Shown: one piece after another, positions 1-10,485 of the stretch
Numbering within the stretch: the first letter of the stretch is position 1
Layout: each line of letters opens with the position of its first letter
Source: Adiantum capillus-veneris
Taxonomy: Eukaryota > Streptophyta > Polypodiopsida > Polypodiales > Pteridaceae
Assembly (NCBI GenBank): GCA_014529385.2
Contig: CM043960.1
Coordinates: forward strand, 23,448,896 to 23,512,895
Direction: 5' to 3'
DNA: 64,000 bases
Notes under the pieces: generated by a model
Told to the model about the DNA's origin: nothing
The model's input: the letters and a program-made list of their open reading frames with translations, nothing else
Database searches by the model: none
Program-made: the position numbers and the translations under genes

Positions 1-2
1 TG

Positions 3-419
3 ATTCTTGGAATCTCATGGATGCGGATGTACAAGGTAGTACCAGATTGGGACACCAATCAACTCAAGCTATCACCTAAAGGAGGACAACTCATCATTCC
101 AATTGCACCGAGCAAAGAGGAATGGAAAAGAGGTTGTCCACAAAAGATGCAAGGGAGTGGGTAATCTTCTTCATCTTCTAGACAAGAAAATGCTACAAGT
201 AGCATGCAAGGAGTCATGCAAATTTGGGTACTTAAAGCACAACTCAAGGACAAGCCGTCTCAAATTTGGGTTCCTAAGAACTCATCTACCATACCAAAGA
301 AAGTTCCAAATCAAACGACTCAAAGAAAAACATCTTCAAGAAGGGAACCTAACATAAGATGGGTTTGGAGGAAAAAGGAGCATTCATCTTCTCCACAAAC
401 TGTAAAGCCGATGAAGTAG
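3..419 (+). pseudogene. Element B: end of Ty3/Gypsy protease plus basic linker
   Basis: The window opens inside a reading frame that starts ILGISWMRMYKVVPDW, the C-terminal signature of a retropepsin-like protease (hydrophobic-LG-x-SW). It stops at 162-164. The catalytic DTG half lies off the left edge. A second frame (about 165-419) encodes a basic, Ser/Thr/Pro-rich linker with a duplicated QIWV(L/P)K motif and then NIRWVWRKKE. The same pair, protease end then a linker with QLWIPK and NVKWIWKPKK, occurs on the minus strand at 59.1-58.3 kb in element D, so I read the two as homologous. In both, the next coding region downstream is a coiled-coil accessory ORF. Family: LTR-retrotransposon aspartic protease, which matures the gag-pol polyprotein. 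The frame break near 164 makes this a relic. Confidence 0.7.
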
Positions 420-2846
420 TGGAAAGTTAAGTCTCAAAACACTCAACCACAACGTTTCATCAACGGAAAACCAAGCTACAGTGGAGAGTTAAAGCTTAGC
501 AATCGTCATCATTGATACCAACAGCTCAAAAAATCAGCATGCCAAAGCATCCCAATGGTACAATTTGGCAAAGAGCACGCAAACTACAAGATTTGCTCTT
601 TGGGAAACATCAACAGGAAACCTCGACCACAGAAACCCTTGAGTTAATTACTCAAGATCCAACTCTTGCATAGCATACTGGTTTGAATTGCACTAATCTT
701 CAAAGCATGGTAGACCCAACCACGGCTATGCATAGACACGATTGTTCAACCCATGCGCACAGTCGTCTTGGAGTACTCCATCTAGGAGAGGTGGAAGGAA
801 ACTTCAGTAATTAAGGGCAATGTTTGAAGAGGGAGGAAAAAGTTGGATGTTAACGTGTGATTTTTTACAAAATTACCCGATAATGTCCTTAAAAAATCAT
901 CAATAGGGGAGTTTTAACTGATAACATCTCCCGGATGAGTGTTAATAGTGTATATACTATCAGAAAATACATTAAAAAATAGCCCTTTTTGCTAATTTTT
1001 ATCATTTTCTTGATATTGAGCTTAAAAATGGAGAAATTGACCAAAAAGTAATAAATCAGTGTTTCTCAATGGATTTTGTTAATAATTGATTTTTTACTTT
1101 GCTTTTTTAGTGCATTTTATTATTTTCTTTGATTTTTTAAAGAAACAGGTCAAAAATTAATAATAAATAGAAAATGAGCTCAGATGGAGAAACTAAAGAT
1201 ACACTGATGATCAACAGAACAAGGCAGAGAGACACAAAGATTTTCAATCAAAACGACAAATGGAGGCGGGAAGCCTAAATTAGGCTGCCAAGGCCTACTT
1301 TTGCAAATTCTTACAGAATGAGTAAACGGAATCCGATTAAAGAAATTTTTGAGTCTAACGTAGATTTCACGGCCTGGTAGGACTAACAAGGGAATCTAGG
1401 GAAAAATAGTTTGGGAAGTCTGAGTATAGATAACCAAGGTAGCCCAAAATCACCTCATTTCCACTAGTCACTCTTGGAGGAGAGAGCTTTCTATCTTCTT
1501 CGCGCACGATTTTCGGAGTCCACAGTCGCTTATTTTCAGCGCCGTCTCACATGAGACATGAGGGGTAAGTTCTAAAATTATCGAAGAACGTTTCTATACG
1601 ATCAGATAGCAAGTCTAGGCTCAGGAAAAGACCCTAGAATCCCAGCTGTGCACAAACTGCTATGACACAAAATTGACCATAGCGGCCTGCCAGCTCAAAC
1701 GAATTGGACGAGACTTGGACTGTAGCATGCCCCTAGATAGTAGAACACTTCCATATCATTAGATGAACATTTGGTAGGGGTCGAGTGGGCCCCAAGTAAA
1801 TAATCTAGGTTTTTGTCATATGCCAGAATTGGATTCTAAATCCACGGGCGGTTTATAGATGAGGTCTATACACAGTGTACCTAGATAGTTTCAAGGAAAT
1901 AGTCAACGCAAGCTCTCAAACAACAGGAAACAACTTGAAGACTACAAAGTGTCAAATTTGACATATGAAGTCAAAATGACTTCGAATGAGCCCAAACTGG
2001 ATGAGCAACATCAGGACTCTGTAGCGGACAACAAGTCCATAGCTTCAAAAGTGACCAACCAACTCTACATGCCAAGTATTCACAATAATCAGTGATTTCA
2101 GAGTCGACAAGAGAACGAAGTGATGTCGACAAGACCAAACTTTACCAAATTCATTTTAGGACTTGTTTAGATGTATTAAAGATGTTAAGGTCATCAAATT
2201 ATCATTTCATGCAAAAAAAGTGATTGCTGTAAATAATCACAAAAATTAACATGTCACTTGTACACATCTATTACGTGCCACATGTCAAGTATGAGCCCAA
2301 AAGATTAAGAAAATCTATGATTTTGTCCAGAAAACACACTAAAGACTCTTTTGTCCAAATTTTCAGTTAGCAGTAACATTTTTTGATCCAAATCATCCCA
2401 TATCTCACACAGAGGCTCTATATAATGTCTAGAACCAGCTTGCTACAAAAAATGTTTAATTTGTTGAAAACGTTAATAATCATGATTATTTATTTTTTCA
2501 CCAAAATAAGTACAAATTTCAACTTTGACCTTATGGGACCAAAGTGCATGATGTTCCAAGCCTTTCAATCAAGTTTGATCAAATTTAAATCTCAAAAACT
2601 AAAAATCCCTTTATATCTATTGTTTCAGAGTCTTAAGCCTAAATCTGACACCATTTCCACCCAGTGCATTCAAATGAGCCCACACTTCACTCAAAGTACC
2701 TAAATACCACATGTCTCAAGCCTATGATGTCAAAAATACAAAAAGTCAAAAAAATTCCCAAGATGTAAATAATCGCAATTATTTACTTTTGTCGCAAATG
2801 TTTCATGGATTGCATGCTTATGATCTTTACATATTTTTATGCAGCT
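420..2846 (+). other. Element B spacer between protease-linker and accessory ORF (possible intron)
   Basis: About 2.4 kb of AT-rich sequence without a credible ORF. It ends in a T-rich run and TTTTTATGCAG at about 2836-2846, directly before the accessory reading frame opens, which resembles a 3' splice site. Inference: the spacer may be removed to make a subgenomic accessory mRNA. No donor could be assigned with confidence. Confidence 0.4.
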
Positions 2847-3918
2847 CAACCTTCTCCACAAACCACTAGATCAAGAAAAAGGGTATATAAATATGATGGG
2901 GAACCACTAGAAAGCTCGCCTGAAGCCCACAACAATGCAAGCTCTGACAATGAAGAAACAAGGGCACAAAGAGAAGAAATGAAGAAGAAAGTAGTGGCAG
3001 CTCATCAAGAGGAACCTCAGGAGAAAAAGGCAAGGTTTGAAAGAGAGAAACAGTCTTATGAAAGAAGTCGTCAAGCTGCAGGCAAAAACCCGGAATCATG
3101 GAGCCCGAGGGAGATCAGGGGTCCACGGACCAAGAACCTTGCAAAGAAAGTCCCAGAGGATTTGAAGGATTTACTTGAGCGGATGTATGCAAAAGACGAA
3201 GCATTGAAGATTTAGGAAGCTCTAGAAGCACAAAGGACAGCAAGAGAAGAATCGTCTACGCAACAAAGGCAAGTAGAAGCTGCCCAACAAAGTGAATCAC
3301 ATCATGAACAAGGAGAGATGTCTCCAAGACCCACTACCCACTACGGAGAAAGAAGACCATCCCATGCCAAGTCCAAGCCCTTCACCAACTGCCAAATCCA
3401 ATGAAGAGGAGGAAGCAAAGGGAAAAGAGAAGCAACAGGAAGAGGCAAGTTTTGAGTAGCCCAAGGAAGCCGAAAAAATTGAAGATGAACCTTCTACAAC
3501 AACTCAAGAAGAATCAGCTGAGGCATCCATGAAGCCTCAAGAAGAATCAATTGAACCTACAAGGCCACAAGCAGAATCCGCTGCACCATCGAAAGAGCCA
3601 CACACCAAATCTGTTGAAACTTCTAAGCAGCCCCATGTAGAACTTGAAGATTGGGAAACCACATATGAAGTGATCATGCAGGTAAATGAGTATGCAAAGC
3701 AAATGCAGTTGATGATAGAAAAGATGAGAACAACAACACTTAGTCGTAGTGCCAAGGCTAAAGAATTGGAACATGTAATAGATGCTCTACAAGGTGAGCT
3801 CGAAGATAGGATGAACATTATTGAAGATCTTCAAAGACAGATTAAAGAGCTAAAAAACAAAGCAAAACAACACCAAACTGTCAAGGAAAGGCAAGAGAAA
3901 GAGATGGAAGATTTGGGG
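2847..3918 (+). pseudogene. Element B 3' accessory ORF, part 1 (charged coiled coil)
   Basis: Lys/Glu/Arg/Gln-rich reading frames (about 2847-3215 and 3529-3918) with heptad-like stretches, for example KAKELEHVIDALQGELEDRM and IIEDLQRQIKELKNK. No enzyme motif or membrane segment is seen. The first frame ends at a TAG at 3213-3215 (KI*EALEA), and a frame change follows near 3.4 kb. At 3918 the frame is cut by element A. Across the 5-bp duplication GAGCT it continues in phase at 10486 as LLMKLSDACK, so A landed inside this ORF. The position between pol and the 3' LTR matches the accessory or env-like genes known from some plant Gypsy elements. The function is unknown. Confidence 0.6.
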
Positions 3919-3923
3919 GAGCT

Positions 3924-4466
3924 TGTAGATAGTTGGATAGTTTCACTATGTGGGAACGTCCTCTTAGGAGATGGGTAGCGAATTACTTAGTAGTTACTAT
4001 GGTAATTACTATAGTAAACCTGAAGTGTATAAATAGGGCCCATTACATTGTAATCGGGTTGGCAATTGTTATCATTTGGGTTAGCACTTTGGCTACACTT
4101 GTACTTGAGAATCATTGGCAGTGTTGTCGGCTGTACTCTCTTTGTAAATCATATTCGCTGTAATCTTTATCTATAAACATTGGCAGTGTTGTCGGTTGTA
4201 CTCTCTTTGTAAATCATATTCGCTGTAATCTTTATCTATAATCCCAATCATGGCATATATTCCAGCTACACTTACTTCTCGTCCAATCTTTTGAATATGA
4301 ATCTGAACATTATTTCCAGTACATAAGTCTGATTCTTATTCCAGTATCCAAATTCCAGTCTAGTTTCTGATTTCTGTCCAGTCTATTGTCTGAAATCTTC
4401 TCACACTAGTAGCTGAAATCTTCTAACACTGGAATTAGCTGTCTCAAGAGATCAGATCCAATTCCA
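3924..4466 (+). repeat. Element A 5' LTR
   Basis: Begins TGTAGATAGTTGG and ends CAATTCCA, closely similar to 10007-10485. A TATA-type box TATAAATA lies at 4028-4035; the 3' LTR copy reads TATGAATA. The 64-bp excess over the 3' LTR is explained by an internal 65-bp tandem duplication at 4113-4242. Confidence 0.9.
4113..4242 (+). repeat. 65-bp tandem duplication within the 5' LTR of element A
   Basis: Two copies begin CATTGGCAGTGTTGTCGG (4113 and 4178) and differ at only a couple of positions. The 3' LTR has one copy, so the duplication arose after insertion or was not copied into that LTR. Confidence 0.9.
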
Positions 4467-4469
4467 TTT

Positions 4470-4481
4470 TGGCAATCACGG
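4470..4481 (+). promoter_or_regulatory. Candidate primer-binding site of element A
   Basis: TGGCAATCACGG begins 3 bases after the 5' LTR end, where a primer-binding site is expected, and starts with TGG (complement of tRNA CCA). I cannot match it to a specific tRNA. Confidence 0.35.
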
Positions 4482-4540
4482 TGGCTCGAGCTGAAGCTCG
4501 TTGACTGAAAGACTCTTCTCCCAGTTGGAAGTTTTCAGCA

Positions 4541-5138
4541 ATGGCACCTAAATCTACTCGTGGCCGGAAATCCACCATTCATGTTGATCCCATTCTTGAG
4601 GAGTCAGGAAGAGAGTCTGACCCCAAGCAAAAGAAGATGACTGACACGGAGGCTCAGGAGGAGCATAGTCAGGCTGATGAGGTGCAGGACTCACAACACT
4701 CTAGTCATTCTCGACGTCAACGGGCAGAACGGGAAGCACGGAAAGCCAAGAGTTCCAAGAGTTCTCGGTCCCGGTAGGGGGATGAGGGTACTAAGGGAAG
4801 TAAAGGTAGTCACCGTACTTCTAGCAGACAAACCAAAGAAGACACTGACACAGAGACAGAGACATAAATTGATTGGGATGCTGACACTGACAATTGCAAG
4901 ATGACTTCCAAGCGCCGTTCTGAATCCAAGAAGAGAAGTGACAGGATCAGTGGTAATTGAAATGATTACACAGCTTCCCTAAAAATTTCTTTTCCAATAT
5001 TCAAGGGAGGTAAGAAGGATGATCCAGACGTTTACATACAGGCTTTCGAGCAGTATGCTGAACTGAAAAATATTGATGAAGATGATTGGGGGGAATATTT
5101 TCCACAAACCTTGAAGGAGACAGCGAGGAAATGGTAAA
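4541..5138 (+). pseudogene. Element A gag, N-terminal and central part
   Basis: ATG at 4541 opens a basic, Ser-rich protein beginning MAPKSTRGRKSTIHVD. After in-frame stops (SRSR*GDEG, ETET*IDWD, ISGN*NDY) it continues into a recognisable retrotransposon gag domain: FPIFKGGKKDDPDVYIQAFE, then YFPQTLKETARKW. Gag forms the virus-like particle and binds element RNA. The domain is broken off at 5138, where a palindromic rearrangement (5082-5226) has replaced the rest. The first of these stops replaces a sense codon (TAG); others are TAA or TGA. Confidence 0.7.
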
Positions 5139-5226
5139 TACCAGGTACCAGTGGAAAATATTCCCCCCAATCATCTCAATGGTACCAGTGGAAAATATTG
5201 GGGGGAATATTTTCCACAAACCTTGA
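5082..5226. repeat. Nested inverted repeats in element A gag
   Basis: The block GGGGGGAATATTTTCCACAA occurs at about 5089-5108 and again at about 5201-5220, with its inverse complement at about 5151-5170. At 5188-5217 the inverse and direct copies abut as a perfect hairpin: 12-bp arms GTGGAAAATATT / AATATTTTCCAC with a GGGGGG loop. GGTACCAGTGGAAAATATT also occurs twice. This looks like template switching during reverse transcription or repair. Confidence 0.85.
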
Positions 5227-5800
5227 GTGATATCCTCTGTGAACTAGATAAGATCAAACAGGAGAGACCAGGTACCAGTGGTACTGGTCAGGGACGTGGC
5301 CGATTCCAAACGGGTATGGGCAGAGGCAGAGGCAGAGGACGATGCAACTTCCAAAATAGGAGCATGAATTGCTACACTTGTGGGAAGTATGGCCATTTTG
5401 CAGCCCAATGCCAAGATGCACCTGTAACTACTACTACTAAGGCTAAGGCACCAGAGCCAGTCCCAGTAAGGGTAGTCACTAGAAGCAAGGGTGTAGTCAT
5501 TGAAGAAATTCCAGATACTTCGGAAGCACCAGTCAGTCCTACCAGCAGCAGGCGGGTTCAACAAAGAGAAATTTGGAAGGCCAAAGGTAAAGAGAAGGTG
5601 GTAGATGAGTGGCAAGAGCAGAGGGAACTAGCGGCTAAAATCACGGAGGATTTAGCCAAGAATCTGCGAGAGCAGCGAGAAAGTTTTGAAGCTAGAGTCA
5701 TTCAGAGGATACCAGCCCAATCGACGGATAAAGATCAATCAGTACCGGCCATACCAGAGACCATGCTGGTTGTGGTACATGGACTAGCTGATGAACTGAG
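5227..5800 (+). pseudogene. Element A gag C-terminus with CCHC zinc knuckle
   Basis: The open frame resumes with a Gly/Arg-rich stretch (GRGRGRGRCNFQ) and a canonical retroviral-type zinc knuckle CYTCGKYGHFAAQC (CX2CX4HX4C, 5370-5411), which binds RNA. It is followed by VRVVTRSKGVVIEE and a charged Glu/Arg/Gln-rich segment to about 5740. No protease DTG follows, although gag normally runs into protease and RT here. Confidence 0.8.
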
Positions 5801-5812
5801 AGTTGATGGAAG

Positions 5813-6178
5813 GAGTGGAAGCACTGGCATGATCGCCGAATTAAAGTTCGAGAATTTCAGAAAGGGGATTTGGTGCTTCTATATCGGTCTAGAATGGGTC
5901 CAAAGAAGCCAAACCTGAAGATTGCCTGGGCAGGACCATTTGAGGTCGACTGGGTCTTCTCCAATGGCACAGTCAGACTGAAAGATTTATCTGGATTATT
6001 GTTGCCAGGAGTATATAATGGTGCAAAGATCAAGCTTTATTATTCAGAGGCTAGAGAAAATGGGCAAGAACAAGGTACTAAGGAACTCGGACCTGCTGAG
6101 CAAGAGATACCAGAATCAGATATTTCTGGGCTTTTTCATGTGCAACTAATTCCAATTTCAGAACCAGTACCAGTATGA
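5813..6178 (+). pseudogene. Element A integrase C-terminal segment
   Basis: Translation reads WKHWHDRRIKVREFQKGDLV, then LLYRSRMG, WAGPFEVDWVFSNGTVRLKD and IKLYYS, ending at 6176-6178. This is the C-terminal part of a Ty3/Gypsy integrase: the Q-x-G-D-L-V-L strand pair followed by a GPF module. A one-base frame change near 5865 splits it. The zinc-binding and catalytic DDE domains are missing, so this scar marks where pol was deleted. It joins directly to the charged gag tail. Confidence 0.75.
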
Positions 6179-6469
6179 TCGAGCCAGACTGGAAACCAGT
6201 CCAGTATCAGTGGGAACACGCTTTTCAATTTTTAAGCGCTCAACGGTCAGATGGCACGCCAGTAGTAATCATTTTAAGGATGGGTCGCAGTCTTGTCCAA
6301 TGCATGTCTGCCACGACAACAGCGACACACACAAGTCTAGGAACGGCGAGCGGTGGAGTTTTTATGGCGCGAACACGTATAACAGTCAGGAGAGTTGGAA
6401 TTTTCCCTCACAAATCCCTTGCGCGACGCTTTTCTCCTGTTAATCATTCGCCATCACCGCGCTCCGAGG

Positions 6470-6481
6470 TTTCTTCTACAG
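6470..6481 (+). promoter_or_regulatory. Candidate 3' splice site before the element A accessory ORF
   Basis: TTTCTTCTACAG is a strong plant-type acceptor placed at the start of the long accessory frame. The 6179-6469 stretch before it holds no convincing coding. A similar acceptor precedes the accessory ORF of element B. A spliced subgenomic mRNA is an inference. Confidence 0.4.
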
Positions 6482-9400
6482 CCGCAAACCTCGACCTCTG
6501 AAGAGACAGTTAACTGTCAGCTAGCCTTGCCAGTGACACCAGGGTACGGCTTTGACACAACAAGCAAGTCTTCTTCTCCTTCGCCTGTTTCATCATCTTC
6601 AGAGTGTATGGGTAGAAGGAAACGCTCAGACAAGATGCAGGAGTCTCTTGAGGAAACCCAAGCCATAGTTGTTGCTACAAAGGCAAGCCTTCCATCATAC
6701 CGTACAGTAAAATCCAGTGTTATGTATTCACTGACCAAGGCCAAGATATTGGATCCAAAGGTTCCTATTAACCTTTGTCAAATCCTGTCACACAATGTGC
6801 TCCAGCAAACTGCCAAGCTAAAATCCCAAAATGTTTTAAAAGCTTGGTATGTTTGGCAATTTCTGTAGTGGGCCACTGTTGCAGATGTTCATGAGCAGGT
6901 AAAAAAGGCTTGGAGTGAGAAGCCGGTTTCTGAGCCCAAGAATATTGAGCTGTCCTCAGATGACGAAGTAATGGACAGTCAGACTAATTCAACAGACCTG
7001 AAAAGGAAAGCCATTGAAGAACAGGCTGGCAGTTCAAAGAAGCCAAAGACTACACTGACAAAGAGCATTGCGTTTTTGAGGTAGATAGAAAGACAAGTCA
7101 AGATAGTGAATACTGAGAAAGCTATAGTGAGCCAAACAGAGAAGCAACCTGCTCAGAAGATTGTGCCTAGCCAGTCAGTAGGACAAAGTGCAGTTGCTAC
7201 TGGTTCTGGAAAAGATCAGGCCAAGGCAACAACTTCTGAGAAGATAGCAGACCAGTCAGTGGACAAAGGCAAGGGCCAAGTGGACAAAGGCAAAGGCCCA
7301 GCTTCTTCGACTCTACCAGGTGGAGTTTCTACTCCAAATACTGAACACATTCTGCACCTGGTGAAACATGACAAGTTGCAGCAAATGCAGACCCATCAAT
7401 TGAAAGGGCATCTTCTGCTACGCAAAGCTGATTATGCAACTTTACCTTACATGGCTCCAGTGACAATATACGAGCCTATTGATTTTGATCCAGCTACAGT
7501 TAAGGACAAATGTTCAGTTCTCATACAGTCTTCTTGGAATACTATTGTCAGTTGTATGGGACAACTGGTGGAGGCTTCTAGGTCAGAAGATGAAGTGAAA
7601 AAGGTTAAAGTTGACCTGAAGGAGGCTGAAGATCAGATTCAAAAGCTCCAGAAAGCACGGGAAGAGCAGAACATACAACACAGGGTACTGGAAGCGCATT
7701 CAGAGAGGGTTAATGAGTTATTAAACAAGAAGCTAGCTAAGGCTGAATCTGAGATAATGATCATCAAAAATCAAAGGAATGAAGCACTGAGAGCGGCATA
7801 ACGGGCTGAAACAATGCTCAAAATGAAGCGGGTGGAATTCAACTCCCTGTTCATTCGCCATACAGCTCTGAAGGCTTCTCTTACTGAAAGATACATTTAT
7901 AACAGCTTGGCTGAAATTCTAAATGCAGCAAGCAATGCTATTTTTGATTTAGAGAATTTGAAGTCCTTGATGGAAAGTATGCAGAGTGATTTGCAAGAAA
8001 AAGTGACTGAGTATAATATTGCTCTGATGAATCAAGCCATATTGGATTATATTGAGCAGCAGACTTCTCCGGATGAAGCAGAAGAAGAGAAGGAAGATGA
8101 ACAAAAGGATGATGGGCCTGATAAGGAGGAGGATGACCAAGAAGAAGGGCATACAAATGATGATGATGATGTCCCACCACCATCTCCACCTCCAGGACTT
8201 GGTACTGGTGGTACATGGCCAACTGAAGGAGGCTAGTCAGCGAGGCCAGAATGAGGACCAGCAAGAAGGACAAAATGAAGGGCACCAGTCGGGTAATCAG
8301 CAGACTAAAGAACAGCAGCCCAGTCACACTGGGAATCAGCTAGCTGATCAGTCCCAGCTAAGTAGGGATGTTAAAGGAAAAATGAAAGTGCAAGATGAGG
8401 GATCAGCTGTTGCTGATCATCAACATTCACTGCAACTTATTACCTTGAATAGGCAATTGAGACATCAACAGGCCTCCATAACCAGATAGTATATGGAGGA
8501 TGATGATCTCCTGTCTGATTTGAAACGGTTTCAAAGGCTGTATATTGGAGCCAGGGAAATGGTAGAGCATTGGAAATCAGCGACTTTCCATGATAAAGAA
8601 GCTTGCCGTTTACCTGCACATCCCAGTACAGTCCAGCTGTGCTGGAAAGAGTTTCCGAATGGATACTCACTGCTGAAGAGAGAGTGACAAACCCACACTT
8701 GCAAAGGCAGTCTACAGCAGATTGTCGCTCTCTTGCCCTAGAATTAGAAATTCTGCTGGGAAACAAACCAGCTTATAGATGTTTGAAGGATGTTAGGGAA
8801 CAGCTAAAGGAAGTTTTGGTGCAAATGCAAACTGCCAGAGGAGTTTTGGATGAGAGAGTTAGAGCCATTCTTGAGGACCAGACAACCACTAGCAAAGGAC
8901 CTCAGACTAGAATGTCAGTTGGAGCACAGGCAACTGCTCTCCAAAAATTGTTCCAGCTAGTGAGAATCACCAGAAAGATGATGCACGAAGAGAACCAGGC
9001 TGTTCTCAATTTTTTAGAATTTGTGCCTGATTCTCCAGTTCTCTTGTATGCCTTTCCAGCAAGAGAGACAGAGCTGCCACAACACTGTATCCTCAACATC
9101 CAGAACCAGTTGATCGCCTTACATACTTCAAGATTATTGATGAGCTTCAGGATTGGTATGATCAATCGACTGTGGAATGGAAGACTTGGCAAACACTGTT
9201 CAATGATGCTCTCCAAATCAATGATATTCAGGCACTGAAAGAGGAGATGCATAGGATCCGGATGTGTATGGGCCAGTGGAAGATTCAAATCAGAGGCCTG
9301 ACCAAGATTAATAATCAACTGCTGCAACTTACTGTCGAATCTTCTAAATTGCTTGAAAAGGATATTGCAGCTAAGGCGGGCCTGACACCACAATATAGGG

Positions 9401-9723
9401 AGATGGCTGAGATTATTTTCGAAGCTCGAGTCAAAACTAATCAGCCTCTTCCAGAACGATGGATCCATACTGCTTCGCATTGTCATAAGATGGCCAAAAC
9501 CAGGATTACCAAGGGCAGGCGTACACTCTATAATCCTGACACCAAAACCTATCATTCCCTCACGCCTTATGAAGTAGAGATGACCACAGAAAGGCGGGAT
9601 TAGCTTGAGCAGGAGGCCATTTACCGACTGATTCAGAATGAGAATGCTGGTACTGGGACTTCTCAGGCACCCTCCAGGTCAAAGGGCAAACGGAAGACGG
9701 TCCAATGGAAGGATACTGGGTAG
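6482..9723 (+). pseudogene. Element A 3' accessory ORF (about 1,050 codons, degenerate)
   Basis: A nearly continuous coding track follows the integrase tail. In order: a Ser-rich start (GRRKRSDKMQESLEETQ); a basic Ser/Lys part (about 6.9-7.3 kb); a coiled coil (about 7.6-7.8 kb; KKVKVDLKEAEDQIQKLQKA); an acidic/Pro stretch (EEEKEDEQKDD, PPPSPPPGLG; about 8.07-8.2 kb); helical segments (8.5-9.2 kb); and a basic C-terminal part (MAKTRITKGRRTLYNPDTK), ending VQWKDTG* at 9721-9723. It is broken by frame changes near 8.2, 8.65 and 9.15 kb and by stops (about 6866, 7082, 7799, 8487, 9601), several at expected Gln codons. No transmembrane helix, signal peptide or enzyme motif is visible. The product is unrecognised. 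It could be a particle- or chromatin-associated factor, but that is speculation. Confidence 0.6.
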
Positions 9724-9775
9724 TTCCATCTCAGAATTCAGTGGCGACTTTTCTTCCTCAGCGGGCAGGTGGAGA

Positions 9776-9841
9776 TGAGAGCTCTACCTTGGCCTGATGA
9801 GAGCTCTACCTTGGCCTGGTGAGAGCTCTACCTTGGCCTTT
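9776..9841 (+). repeat. Three 22-bp tandem copies in element A
   Basis: TGAGAGCTCTACCTTGGCCT is repeated at 9776, 9798 and 9820, between the accessory ORF stop and the polypurine tract. Each unit contains the palindrome GAGCTC. Confidence 0.85.
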
Positions 9842-9990
9842 TCAGCTGCCTCTAGCAATCTTTGAATGGCCACTCTATCAGTGGTCAAGCCCAATTCCCA
9901 AATATCAGAACCAGACGGTGGATTTTTCAGTCTCACATCCGAATTAGAAAGGGGAATTTTTCAAAAATTTTGGAATCTTGCCAAAATTCA

Positions 9991-10006
9991 AGAAAGAAGG
10001 GAAGGA
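9991..10006 (+). promoter_or_regulatory. Element A polypurine tract
   Basis: AGAAAGAAGGGAAGGA directly precedes the 3' LTR. It is the plus-strand primer of reverse transcription and fixes the LTR start at 10007 and the element's strand. Confidence 0.9.
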
Positions 10007-10485
10007 TGTAGACGGCTGGATAGTTTCACTATGTGGGAACGTCCTCTTAGGAGATGGGCAGCGAATTACTTTGTACTTACTATGGTAATTACTACAGTAA
10101 ACCCGAAGTGTATGAATAGGACCCATTACGTTGTAATCGGGTTGGCAATTGTTATCATTTGGGTTAGCACTTTGGCTACACTTGTACTTGAGAATCATTG
10201 GCAGTGTTGTCGGCTGTACTCTCTTTGTAAATCATATTCGCTGTAATCTTTATCTGTAATCCCAATCATGGCATATATTCCAGCTACACTTACTTCTCAT
10301 CCAGTCTTCTGAATCTGAATCTGAACATTATTTCCAGACATAAGTCTGATGCTTATTTCAGTATATCCAAATTCCAGTCTAGTTTCTGATTTCTGTCCAG
10401 TCTATTGTCTGAAATCTTCTCACACTAGTAGCTGAAATCTTCTAACACTGGAATTAACTGTCTCAAGAGATCAGCTCCAATTCTA
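10007..10485 (+). repeat. Element A 3' LTR
   Basis: Begins TGTAGACGGCTGG and ends CAATTCTA (the 5' LTR ends in CA). It differs from the 5' LTR mainly by scattered transitions and by lacking the 65-bp duplication. The target-site duplication GAGCT follows at 10486-10490. Confidence 0.9.

Larger units (their letters stand above)
3924..10485 (+). mobile_element. Element A: non-autonomous Ty3/Gypsy retrotransposon with accessory ORF
   Basis: A complete element of 6562 bp between 5-bp target-site duplications GAGCT (3919-3923 and 10486-10490). LTRs are 543 and 479 bp. Order: LTR, gag with zinc knuckle, integrase C-terminal segment, long accessory ORF, polypurine tract, LTR. Protease, reverse transcriptase, RNase H and the integrase core are absent: about 400 bp after the zinc knuckle the sequence is already the integrase tail. 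It must have used enzymes supplied in trans. Inserted in the accessory ORF of element B. Confidence 0.9.

Noticed and set aside
1180-1389. Minus-strand ORF of 69 codons in the B spacer
   Set aside because: Isolated, no motif, and in a region otherwise without coding.
2866-3099. Antisense 77-codon ORF
   Set aside because: Shadow of the charged accessory ORF of element B on the other strand.
3933-4163. 76-codon ORF, repeated at 9866-10246
   Set aside because: It lies within both LTRs of element A, so repetition reflects the LTR pair and not a conserved gene.
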